Of a stretch of 64,000 bases of DNA, positions 1 through 11,735 are shown in pieces. Under the pieces are notes generated by a model that saw only the letters and a program-made list of their open reading frames with translations, ran no database searches and was not told where the DNA came from. This DNA comes from Mantamonas sphyraenae (Eukaryota; CRuMs; Mantamonadidae), in the NCBI GenBank assembly GCA_026936335.1, contig JAPMXV010000030.1, positions 310,001-374,000 of the forward strand. Reading direction: 5' to 3'. A program made the position numbers and the translations under genes. Positions within the stretch are counted from its first letter, which is position 1. The number at the start of each line of letters is the position of its first letter.

Positions 1-3000
1 GGAGGAGCAGCTTGGCGAACGCTTGCATGACGTGTGCGACGACCTTGGGCTTACCTTCCACGCAGGGATGCTGGCCAAAACGACGCAACTACTGCACAAC
101 TTGGACACCCGCATGGGGGTGATTGTGTGTGGGGCGGCTGGTTCGGGCAAGACCACGTGTTTGGATGTGCTTAGCCGAGCTGTGAATCTGGACGATTTGC
201 GAGCTGTCGAGGTTGATACACACGTGTTGCATACGCAGGCGCTGAGCAATCAACATCTCCTGGGCTGGTACGACGAACACAGCGAATGGCACGATGGCCT
301 TGTGGCACGTGTCGTGCGTGAGGCGTTGGCGTCGCAGGGAAGACGCCTGGATGCGCTGGCAAACGGGATGCCAGAGGTCGATGCGGAGGGAGCCGAAGGC
401 TATGGCACAGTGTCTGAACAGAGGGAAAGCAACAAGCCGCTGCAGCACTGGATTGTCTTTGACACGGCACCTTCGTCCGATTGGATGGATGTGTTTGGAT
501 CGGTGCTGGAGGAGCCGCACAGGCTCTGTTTGGCAAACGGAGAAACCCTGGAGGTTCCAGAGTCGCTGCGCTTTGTGTTTGAAAGCAGCGACATGAAGCA
601 CACGTCGCCCAACATTGTGTCCCGGTGCGGGATGGTGTTCTTTGACGAGGCTGATTTGCACTGGACGCACCTTTTTGACGCCTGGGTGGACTCGTGCGTA
701 GAACCAATTGCAGAACGCCGCGGAGCAATGGAACACGTCCTGGAAACATGCGTGGACGAGCTGCACCAGCATGAACGGACACACCCACAGCACTACACGG
801 TGTTGAGCAGCAGCACGAACACCACTGGCGCCCTGTTGAACCTACTGGACGCGATGTTGTCCATGCTGTGTGCAGATGTACGTGACCTTCCAATGGGCAA
901 GCAAGATGTGGCGTTGCAGTGCGTGGCGAATCGGTTGCGCGAGAGCGTGGACGACACAGACACAGACCCGGAGGAGGAGGTGGATTTGCTGTCCTTAATC
1001 CCAGAGGAGCAGCTGGGCGACGTACTGGCAGCGGCAACCGTGTTTGCGGTGGTGTGGTCGTTTGGGGCGAATTGCACGCTGGCAGGGCGCACGTGGATGG
1101 ATGGCAGGTTGCGTGAGCTGTTACCCGCCAAGTGGCTGCCGCCCAATGATGGCGACGAAGGACACCGGGGCGTGTTTGGGCATGTGTTGAACATGGCCAC
1201 ATGCGCATGGGAGCCATGGGAGACCAGCAGCGTGGTTGCACCGGCGATGTGCACACCGATGCACGTCAACAGCATGCCCATTCTCACTCGAGAAATGCGT
1301 CCTGTGTCATACCTTTCTCACCTGTTGCTTTCGAGTGGATACCCGGTGCACGTGGTTGGGGAGACCGGCTCGAGCCGCACCACGCTTGTCGACCAACTGA
1401 TGCACACGTTTGGCAGCGACAGCATGGCGGGCAAGCTGCATTTTGTGCTGCGTTTGCACATGTCGCATGGCGCCACAAGCTCAGAGCAGCTGCGTGACAC
1501 ATTGTCCGGCGTGGCATCGAAGCGTTCCTTGACACGGCTTGGACCACGACCGGGCGGCAAACTGCTGCTCTTGCTGGAAGACGTCCACGTGGGCGGCAAG
1601 ACACACAGTGAAGGATTTGTGAGAGCACTGGTGGAGCGCAGGTCGTGGTACGCGGAGCAGACTGGATCGTTGATGCAGCTGGAAGATTTTGGAGTGCTCA
1701 TGACGTCTACGACGGGTGACCAGGCATGCCACGATGTGTCGACAAGGCGGCTGTTGCGACATTTCAACACGGTGACACTGCAATCACCGGGAGCTGCAAG
1801 CATGGTGGCCATCCTGGAAACGAGCAGTCTGGCGCGTGTGCACTTTCACGAGGCGGCGCGCGTGGCTGTGCTTCGCCCTCTGCTGGGATGTTTTGTGGAC
1901 ACCCTGCAATGGGCAAATGGGATGTCGTTGGGGCGATTGTGGTCGTTGCGAGACCTGCAACGGGTTGTAGAGTGCATGTTTCGTGCAGACACCCTGGGAT
2001 GGTTGGCATCTCCCGTTTCGGCAGTGCATCTCGCCTATCACGAGCTCAGCCGCTGCTTTGGAGACGCAGTGCCAACCGCGCAACAGCGAAAGCTTGTTCG
2101 CGAGCGTGTGTTCCATACAATGACCCAGTGCTTTGGGTTGGACGCAAGCTCGCTGCCGGCACTGCAGGCGGCTGCACACGGCGATGGAGGACGCAACAGA
2201 TTGCTGTTCTCGCAGCTTTTTGGTGGCGATATGGAGTACCAGATGGTGGGCGACCAAGGGGAACTTGTGCCTGTGATGGAGCGGCTGTCCTTCATCCTAG
2301 ACGTGGCATCGTCGTTGGAGAACCAGGGCGTGACGATGCAGGACGACAGGGAACTGACGGTGGCGTCATGTGTGCATGTGTGTCGCATGGCACGACTGTT
2401 GCAATGTGGTCAACACGTCGTGGCTGTGGGCCGATCGGCACTGAGCGGCAAGTTGGTGCAAATGGCCGCGCTGGCGTGTGACCTGTTGCTGTTGGAGGTT
2501 CCGCGTTCTACGGTCAAGGATGACACCCGATGGGCGTCTGTAAAGCAACAGCTGCTGCACAGCGTGCTTGCAGACGATGCAACCGTCACCCTGCTCCTTC
2601 AAGGCAAGCTGCTTGAGAATGCTGCACGCGTTGCCGAGATTTGCACGTGGATGAGCGGAGAGGTGACGCCTCAGCTTCGAGCAGACCTGGAAGAGCACTA
2701 TGCCATGGTTGCGCGGGACAACATGGATCAACATGCCATGGGCACGCTGTCGAGCGACCTAGCATGCGAGTATGCGTTGCTGCAGGAAGATAGGCTGTGG
2801 TCCAGCGCAGCACGGATTGGCGAGACGGCCACGGATAGTACACAGAACTGCGTGGCAGCCGAAACTGGCAGAAGCAGAGCGTCCCGGGTCGTTGAGTGGT
2901 GCACATCGTTTGGCGTACGCAAGGGCATGCAGGCTGCAGAACGACGCAAACATCCTGGCTGCACAGTTGGTCGTGGTGTCCAACGTACTCACGGAAGGAA

Positions 3001-6000
3001 GAGAGTACATGCAGAGCTCGCGGCTGATGGAGCTGTCGTGGGTGCTGGACATGCGCAGCAGTTCGCGCCAGGAGCAGGTGGACACGCTGAGTACACTGCG
3101 GAACAGGCGAGAGAACAGCACATCCACAGACGAAGCGCGGGAGATGCTGGGTGTGGATGTGGAGCGCTGTGTACGCGAAGAAGCGCCGTGGGTACTCGAC
3201 GAGGTGAGCGTACATGCACTGGAGCGGTGCATCGTGCGCATGGTGCGCGTCGTACAGGAGAGAACACATCACGACGGTCTGCTGGAGGTTTCTGGTAAAC
3301 GGGTGCTCGCATGCTGCATTCGTTGCTGCATCTGGCGTCGCAGAAACGCGAGAAGCTGCACAACGAGCTTGGCGAACTGGAAGCAGCTGTGGCCAACGTC
3401 GTGGCTTTGGAGCGGGACGAAAGCATGCTGATGGAGGAGTTGAACACGCAAACCCCCAAAGTGGAACAGCTGCAGCGGCAGTTCAAGGAGATGGTCATCA
3501 AAGGCCAGACGCTGGCGGAGGCGCAGACACTTGCGTTGCAGGAACGCCAGGATCTTGAGAGCAAACTGGAAGAGGAGCAAGTGCAGCTGGAGGCACTTAC
3601 GGAACGCATCAACTCAGCGCTGGGCGACGCACCGAAACGATTGCAGCGAGCCACACGTGAATTTGCTGAGCATGCAGCGGAGTTGGCCTCGTTGACAGCA
3701 CCATCTCCAGCTGCAAATATGTATCTGCGTGGCGCATGCGTGTTGATGGGCGTCGAGCCATCGTATGCACTTGATGGCGATGAGCTGCATCGTGGGCAGT
3801 TTGCATGGCATGGAACGGCTGAGCGGCTTTTTGCAGGGGATTTCGGCAGCCGTCTGGACGCATTGGAAGTGAACAAACTGTCACCGGGTCGCATACGCTC
3901 CATGAAGGACCTGATGGAATCTGGACACCGCGTCTCTGTGGTGAACGGCGTTGACAGAGAGACAGAGGAGGCGGAGGCGGAGGAGGAGGAGGACGAAGAG
4001 GCGGAGGAGCTGCAGCGTTTCGATGTTGAGCGAGCAAAGCAGATCTCTGCAGCAATGGGGGCCATGGCCACTTGGTGCGTAGAGGTTGTGTACAGCTGGG
4101 AAAAGGCACAGGTTGTCGACGCAGAAGAGGAGCAGCGAGCCAACACGCGCAGGGCTTTGAAAAAGGCGCGTGGGCAGCTGCGAAGCAGCATGAAGCAGAG
4201 CAAGCGCGTGGCGAAAGAGGTGCAAGAGTTGCAAGGAAGCAAGGAGTTGCTGCTGGAGGAACTGAAGTTGCACCAGGAGTCGGTGGCCACTTTGGAGGAG
4301 AGCCGCAAACGCGTCAGCACTCTCGTGCACGAGCTGGTGCCGTTGCGCGAGGACTGGGTGGTGGAAATAGGACGTCTCGAGGTGGCTTTGCTGACGTTGT
4401 TGGGAGATTCGCTGTTGAGCGCTGGATACGTGAGCCTCATGGGACCTCTGTCAGATGTTGAGCGCGCCGAGGCGCTGGAAGCATGGCGTGGGATCTTGAA
4501 GGAGGCTGCCATCGAGGTGGATGACGAGTACAGCGTGACAGAGAATGTGTGCGGCGAGGAGAGAGTGCGCGCGTGGGCGCTTTCAGGTTTGCCAAACATC
4601 CAGCTGTGTCAAGAAAACGCAGGCATCCTGGAGGGTGGACAGCAGCATGCGATTGTGCTGGATCCCCAAAGTCTGTGTGCAAACTGGATGGAGCGTCGGG
4701 CGGCACGCAAAGAGTACGGCGAGGCGTTGGAGTGCATCGCGTACGCCTCACCTGATCTGCACTCGAGGTTGGATGCCTGTGCAGCACGAGGGGCCACAGC
4801 GGTGGTGCTGGGCGTGCCACAGGACATTGACGTGCGTGAGATGGACCAGATGGTGCACCCACGCGAGTACGCTGTGGCGCGTCGTGGCGACGATGCACTG
4901 CGCTTCTTGTCTAATCTGCGACTGTCGAACTTGGTGAGTCCTGGTACGGCCACAGGCTCGTCATCACCATCCGAGGGGGGCGTGTCGAGCGAGATGCACA
5001 CGCTACACTCTGGCGGCGGGACGGTGACATGGGCTTGGGCGATTGGGGACGGCGACAGCATGCCCGAAGGCGAGGTCCAGTCGGCTGAGCACAGTGCGTC
5101 GAGCACACCGGTCGGCTCGCCAAGAGAGCGACGTCGTGCGTCGAGTTTGAGGAACGCGGGGGGACCGAGATCCAAGGAAGGATCGCGGAGAGCGAGCCTG
5201 GCCATGTTCCTAGGCCGTGACGGTGTGGAGGATGACGAGGACTCTGTGGCGGGGTTGTTGCTGCAGAGTCGATCATACAGGGTGATTGTGGTGCTGAACA
5301 GCAGCACTTGGCCTCGTGACAGCCGTGTCATGGAGCACCTGGACATGGTGAACTTCGGCGTGGCCGTGCCGTCGTTGCACTCGATTATCATGCAGGAGAT
5401 TGTGTTTCAGGTGCACCGCACGGAGGAAGAGCTGCAAAAGGAGGCACGCGAGAGACGCGAGCTGTTGCGCAACCGAGCATCGCAGTACCGCGCGTGGCTG
5501 CGCGACACGGTGCGCACACGCGAGAGTGATCTGGCTCAGATGAAGCAGCCAACTCGCGATTGGGACCTGGAAACGCAGCAAGCGATGGAGTTGCTTCAGC
5601 GAGAGGTTGTGTTGAATGCACAGAGTGTGCGTTCGGTGGAGGAGAAGCTGGAGGAAGAGGGCGACGACGCCGAGATGTTGAACGCGTACGAGCGCAGCTA
5701 CGAGCACGCTGTGGATCGGATCAACGCATTTTACGCGTGTTCCCAGAAGATGGGTGGACTTCACAGCACGTTTGAAGTGTCGCTGCCAACGTTTTTGTCG
5801 TGGGTGCGCCGTATTGCGCGAGGGTGGTTGATGCGCGTTCAGGAGTTGCTGACGATCCGACACACGCCTGGATCTCGCGGCAGCAGCCAGCGTACGGTAG
5901 GAGCAACCAGCAATGCGAGCGGCTTGGTGCATTCGGTGTCGCTCACGACGACAGTGCAAAGTGGATCGAGCACACGGAGCCTGGAAACAAATGTGGACGA

Positions 6001-8973
6001 GGAAATGGTGGGCCTGCTGATGGAGGAAGCCACAAGCAAACTGTACCGCTTGTTGAGCATGGGCATGCCAGAGAGCGATGCACACCTGCTGCAGCTTCTC
6101 CTTTGTCGCGAGTATCTGCAGGACACGGTGACGGAAGCGGACGCGTGGGCGTTCCTGCAGAGCTGTCTGGACAGGTCGTCGTTCATGCTGTCACCCCGCG
6201 GCATGCGAACGCCACGCAAGTCGCAGATGGATACCTCAGATGGGAAGCAAGAAGGCGCAGGGAAGCAGAGTGTGGCCACGGACGCCGCGTTGAACTCGCC
6301 TCAGCTGCCAGCATCGTTGTTGCGTGGCGGAGCAGCGGATCCATTCCTGGCGACCCTTGCCAAGACTCAGAGCGGAGGAGCAGCAGCAGCAGCAGTAGCA
6401 GCGGAAGTAGCGGAAGTAGCAGCCTGCAGGTGAAGTTGAACGGGAGCAGGCGCCCGTTGTGGATGAGCCACAACGCGTGGCAGCTGGTTCAGGAGATGGA
6501 GAACGAACTGGAACCGATGGATGGGCTTGTGGAAGCCATTGCGAACGACAGCGAGGAGTGGAGAAAGGTGTTGGATGTGGAACGGGACGAGTGGGATGCA
6601 GTGCATGCGGTGGAGGCGATTCCGCGTGAGTGGAAGAGCAAGTTGGACACGTTGCATACGTTTATGCTGGTTGTGGTGGGCACAGGGCTGGAAGAGACGA
6701 CGCGTATGGTACAGTGGCTGTGCGCAGAGCTGTTTGGTCAAGAGATGTTGGAGGAGGAGACGCGCTCGCTGGCGCAGGTTGTCAGTGAGGAAGGGGAACA
6801 AACGCAAGCTGTGATCGTGTACAGCAAGGGAGGGAGTGTGGCAAGCGAACTGCAGCAAGGGATGAGCGACACCACAGCCGCGGCGATGGGTGGGGAAGGG
6901 GATGCTCACGTGCGGCTTGTGATGTGTGGGCGTGGCATAGAGGAGAAGGGGAGTTGGTGGAAGCATGTCAAGCAAGAGATGCAAGGATGCATGGAAAGGG
7001 GGCGTGTTCTTGTGCTGCAGGACACGAGTGGCGAGCTGGCATGGCTGCAGCCGTTTGAACGAGTGCACAAGAGCCTGAAGGAGCGACTGGTAGCTGAACA
7101 GAGGCTGCACGCCAACTTTAGGATGGTTGTGGTGGCAACAGCAAGCATGGACGGGCTGTTGGAACACGCAGGACTGGCGTTGGTGCAGGACAGCCTGAAG
7201 ATTGTGCACCATGAGAGGATGAGCCTGACGCGGCAAGTGATGAGCGTGCTGCAGTATGTGGGCGACCGTGAACTTTTGCTGAGTGGACCCGTGTCTGCAC
7301 GGCAACACATCCTGCATCGACTTGTGTATGCGAGTGCCGTGTTGCACGGTGTGCTGATGGAAAGGAGTGGGATGGAGCAGCAGGGGTGGCACGCAAGGTA
7401 TGCCTTGTCATTGGTGGACTTTGGCACGGGGTTACGTGTATTGCAACGGATGGTGCACGCAGGAGCCAACAAAACCGACTTTGGGGTGCTGCGGTACACG
7501 TACGGCGAGCTTGTGTACGGCGGCCACATGCACAACGAGTGGGATTTGGCCACTGTCCAGGCCCTGGTTTCTCTGTGTTTCCACAGCGAGGTGATGTACG
7601 CGAGTACGGTGTTGAGCGGATTCCCCGTGCCCAGTGAGGAGCTGAGTGGCGTGCAGGCGTACATGTCATTTATCCAGCGAGCAAACGTGCGTGTGACGGG
7701 CCGTTTGCTGTGCCTTCATCCGTCGGCACTGCGTGTGCAGGCCATGCAAAACGCCCGCCAGACGCTTGGGGCCATGGCACAGCTGGAACACCGACGTCTG
7801 CGAAGCAGGCGTGCGTGGACAGCGATCATGGGTCTGCTGACGCAGCTGCACGAGGTGGAAACGGTGATGCCCGATGCACTTTCACCATCACGCTTGCAGA
7901 CTATTTTCCAGGAGTCGAATGTGTCGGAACGCACCATGTTGGATGTACTGCAGCTGGAGGTGGACCATTTCAACGCACATCGGCAGGCCATCTTGGACAA
8001 GGTGCGCTTCATGCACACGCTGCTCTCCCAGTGTGAGGAAGAAGGAAGCGGGGTTCCGCATACGATGAGGGAGGAGGCCGAAGCGTTGGAGCGTGGGTTT
8101 GTGCCTGTGTCGTGGATGCATGCAGGCGACCCAGAATGGCGGAGCTCCAGCAGCAGCAGCAGCAGCAGCAGCAGAAGTGACCACGGCCATCATGGCCGCA
8201 AGCACGAGGGTAAGCCAAGCGATCAAGTGCCCCTTCCTCTGTGGTTGGATCTGCTGTCGGAGCGTGCTGAGTATCTGGAGGCTTGGATGAGTCGAGGTAC
8301 TGCGCCGGAGGTGTTTGCACTTCAGCACATCGAACACGTGGGCGCTCTGCTGTGTGCGATGCGTGTGCAGGCAGCAGCAAAGAAGCAGGTGGGCGTGGAG
8401 GAGATGCGCTTGGTGGGGCGTATGCAGGCCAACCTGTACGGGATGTGCTGGAAGGTGAGCGGCGTTGTGCTGCATCGAGGACAGTGGCATGCAGACGACC
8501 AACTGCTTGTGGAAAGCAACTCCTCCACGTTGACACAGAGTCTGGAATCGGTGTGGCTTCATGTGGAACATATCAAAGGCAACAGCGGGACATCGAGCCA
8601 GCGCGAACGCAGCGGATCGGGTCTGCAAGCAAACCGAAGCGAGAGCATTGGTCGCGTGCGCAGTTCGAGTGGCCTCAGCGCCGTCGCCACTCGAAAGATC
8701 CTATCCACGACCAAAGAAAAGATGGACAGCCAGCTGAGCAGTGGAGGCGTGTGGGATGCGCTGAGCGCAAAGGGAGGTGGCAAGAAGCTGGCAAAGATCA
8801 TGGACAGCAAACACAAGGTGCGTTGCCCTCTTTACGTGCGCCAGACGCGGTTGCGACGAAGCGACGGAAGCAACGAGGAGCGACAGGAGGTTGCCGTGTG
8901 GGTGGAGGTGCGCAGCAGCAGGCCGCAAAAGCATTGGGCCATGATTGGGGCGTCGTTTGCACTTTTGGAGTGA
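1..8973 (+). CDS. Divergent dynein heavy chain, AAA2 to C-terminus (5' partial)
   Basis: The frame is open from base 2, so the gene starts upstream of the window; AAA1, linker and tail are not seen. In order: AAA2 with an intact P-loop (GAAGSGKT, nt ~131-154) and a dynein-like SRCGMVFF motif; AAA3 with a damaged P-loop (GETGSSRTT, Lys to Arg, ~1360); AAA4 with an unrecognisable P-loop (GRSALSGK, ~2430); stalk coiled coil 1, microtubule-binding region and coiled coil 2 (~3310-4370); AAA5 (~4370-4930); a linker with CAG-coded Ser/Ala runs; AAA6 and the C-terminal domain (YGGHMHNEWD, ~7510-7545) ending at the stop at 8973. The frame changes three times (~2760-2930, ~3290-3312, ~6370-6430) without good GTRNGT introns, so indel errors are more likely than splicing. 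The family drives microtubule motility. Loss of two regulatory P-loops suggests an atypical, possibly DNHD1-like, member. Family assignment is firm; activity is not known. Confidence 0.85.
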
Positions 8974-9017
8974 TGACGTGTGGGGACTGAATGCAGAATC
9001 CATTTGCAAACTCTCCT

Positions 9018-11514
9018 TCAGCCATACAGAGGAGGATAGCCCTTGGCATTGGGCAAGGAGGTGCCAAAAATGGGGTCGTCTTGAGTGCCGTAGTCCTGGT
9101 CGATCTGAGCCAGTTGCTGTTCGAGGTCGTCCAAATCCTTCTTGGAGATGCGAGTTGTGTCGACAGTGCGTGGGGCCATATGTATGGAATCGCCAGTGAG
9201 GGTGCGCATGGCCTGGTCGACGAGCTGTCGGTGGACAAGGCACAGGCGAGGTGAATTGTGCACGGTGAGGGGCACCTGGCACTGTGTGCCATCCAGCATG
9301 ACAAAGGAGCAGCTGGTGAGAAGAAGTTGATCGACGTCACAGAAAGCATGCATGACACAGTACTGCGACGATGGCAGCGTAGGGAGCATGCATCTGTGCT
9401 TGTTGTCGCCCGTGCGCAGCAAGCGCACAGCTGTGGACGCGGTATCGGATGAGTCCTTGGACGACGTGGGTGTCGCCGACGATGAGGACGATGATGATGA
9501 GGATGATGATGAGGAGGAGGAGACGAGAGCACGGCCCTTGGAGGTGGTTTGGCCCGGGGATCGGTCGACAAAGATACAGCGGCGAGGAAACTGGTCGGGG
9601 AATGAAGTCACGCGTGTGTTTCCTCTGTCTGCGCGTGCCGAATGGGTGGTTTCGGAGCGCCTGCGTCCGCTGGAAGAGTGTGTGGTGGTGGTAAGGGCGG
9701 CCGTGGCGAAATGAAGCTCGTCGTCGTGATTGTCTTTCTTCAGCGGGTGGTCCTTGTCGTAGCGCAGGGCAGCAGCAAAGGCGAGGGGAGGGTGGTTGTG
9801 CAGCGCTTGTGCCAGCTCCGGGTGGAACTGACGCAAGTACTTGTGGCGTGCTTCGTGGTGCCTGCGCTTGTCGTTCATGGTGCTGACGTCGACGCCATCG
9901 ATGGCAGCAAGGGGAAGCTTACGACTGTACAATTGGCTCATGCGATGTGCTGTGCGTCTGCGTGTGCGCCTGTAATACCAATGGCCCGTGTTGTGGACAT
10001 CCATGAGGTCCAGCTCCTGCAACTCGTCCGTGATTTCCTTCTTGGAACGGTCGCGTTTGCGCTTGCGGGCACTGTCGGCCAAATGCAGCTGATCTTGCAA
10101 CTCTTGGCGACGTTGCATGCGTTGCACGGCCCTGAATGTTTCCTCCATCTCTTCATCGGCGGCACGGTACTTGTCTCTCCAGGTGAGGTAGGCACTGCCC
10201 ACGTGATTGCGCAACACCGACTCCTGTGTCTTGTATAACTTCATCAACTGTCGGATGTTTGCCAAACGGTCCTTTGCCGCCAGCATTTCTGCACGCTTGG
10301 CTTCGAGCGCAGGGTCGACCTCGTTTGCAGGGGACTCGGATTCCTGCGTCGGCGGCGGCGGCAGCTGCGATTCAGCGCGTTGGCCCTCTGCGTCTGCCTC
10401 GCCCTCTGCGTCTGCCTCTTCCCCATCCTCTCCCGTGTCCTGGCTGCCCATGCTCGCAGGTGTGGTTGGTGTGGATGGTACCGAGGGCGTGTCGACATCC
10501 ATACCGTCGTCTCCCGTTGTGGTTGTGCTCTTTTTGGTGTGGCTGCGACTCCTGCCACTCCTGCTTCTTGCTCCTGTTCCGTGACTTGCTCCTGTTTTTG
10601 GACCGTTTGCTCTGTCGGGCGGCCTGGAGGGCCTCGGTTGCAAGTTCGTCCTCGGTCATGTCCCGGAAGGCCTTCCACTGGCCCATGCCAAACTCGGGCA
10701 CAGGCAGGATGATTTGGTTGGCAAACAGATTTGTTTGCTCGTCGTCTTCGCTGCTGTCGGAGAGGAATTCGGCCTGAAACGTGTCGTCGGGCAGTGAGAC
10801 GGGCGACTCGCGGCCAACCTCGAGCTCGTCGTCGTCGTTGCCGTCGCCAGCCTGCTGCAGGTGGAGCATGATGGACTTGCCTGTTGGGGTGCTGCACAGG
10901 TTGCGCCGTGTCTGGGCCTCTGCTTCCTCTGTGTCGAGGCTGGGCGTCGGGCTTTGTTTTGTGACGGGATTGTGTGCATTCCCTCCAGGGGCGCTCTGAG
11001 CACGAAACAGCGTCTTGACACTCTGTGTGTTGAGCAGATAGTAACGCTGTGCATGTCGGATCTGATCGTTGGTTGCGCGTGCGCCACTGGGCTTTGGCTT
11101 GTCGTAGGTGCGCCAACTTTTGCTTGGCGAGCCCGCCATGGAGCGGAACTTGGGTTCCAGCGTGGAGGCCAGCTCGCTCCAGCGCTCGCCATGCTGCATG
11201 ACCGCCGGTGACTCACGCATGACACCCAAGCGCCGCAGCTCGCCGTCCAGGTAGCGGTGGAGGATGTCTGACCGTGCCTGCAGCATGGACGCAGACAAAG
11301 CCTGTGGCGCTTGCAGCAAGCCGTCGCTTCGCATTGAGTCAGCCCGCTCCACACCCGGTGCGATGTCATCCTGGTCCATGGCATCCACGTCAATCTTGGG
11401 TGCCGCAATGCCTTCTTCCACGATGCTGTTTGAGCTGCTGCTGCTGCTCGCCTGTGGCTGTGGTGGAGCTTGAGACGCCTCGGTCCGCTGCGGCGTCGCC
11501 TCGTCAACCTCCAT
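9018..11514 (-). CDS. KANSL2/INO80D-like zinc-finger protein
   Basis: Predicted at about 831 aa if one extra base near 10560-10600 is removed; the total length then becomes a multiple of three. The shift lies in an Arg/Ser-rich stretch with no plausible intron. The N-terminal half is low-complexity and acidic. A helical basic region follows (~10040-10310), resembling the segment before the C-terminal zinc module of KANSL2. The C-terminal part carries the two C3Hc3H-type potential DNA-binding motifs: RCMLPTLPSSQYCVMH and CSFVMLDGTQCQVPL followed by CLVH. In animals KANSL2 is a scaffold of the NSL histone acetyltransferase complex and INO80D belongs to the INO80 remodeller; which applies here is open. 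The start at 11514 (MEVDEATPQ) is preferred; an in-frame ATG at 11634 would add 40 residues. Divergent from ZPR1. Confidence 0.7.
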
Positions 11515-11735
11515 CCCTGCCCAAAGACGATACTTTGCAGCGAGGGAGCGGAGGTGAGTGGAGGAGGAGGTGAGGGACAAGTATGGGTGGAGGGCGGGTT
11601 CATTAGGATTCAGTGCGTACAATCGTCGCCACATGTGTGTGTGTGTGTGAGTGTGTGTGTGAGAGGAGGACGGATGCGCTGGAGTTGCCACCGAAACGAA
11701 CGGACAGACAGCGCAACCGACGCATACAGACATAC
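11515..11735. promoter_or_regulatory. Divergent region between KANSL2-like and ZPR1 starts
   Basis: A 221-bp region with a GT dinucleotide run (~11635-11660). It includes an ATG at 11634 on the minus strand that could extend the KANSL2-like protein by 40 residues. No other element is recognised. Confidence 0.35.

Noticed and set aside
3288-3343. Intron inside the dynein stalk boundary (GTTTCT donor)
   Set aside because: It fits the phase but has a non-consensus donor and would remove MLHSLLHLASQ, which matches the start of dynein coiled coil 1.
2989-4599. 536-aa open frame on the minus strand inside the dynein gene
   Set aside because: It lies antisense to conserved stalk coding sequence and is rich in Ser/Cys from reversed GC-rich codons; no domain. 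Similar shadows occur at 25406-26968, 33326-34669, 41742-42830 and 57501-59156.
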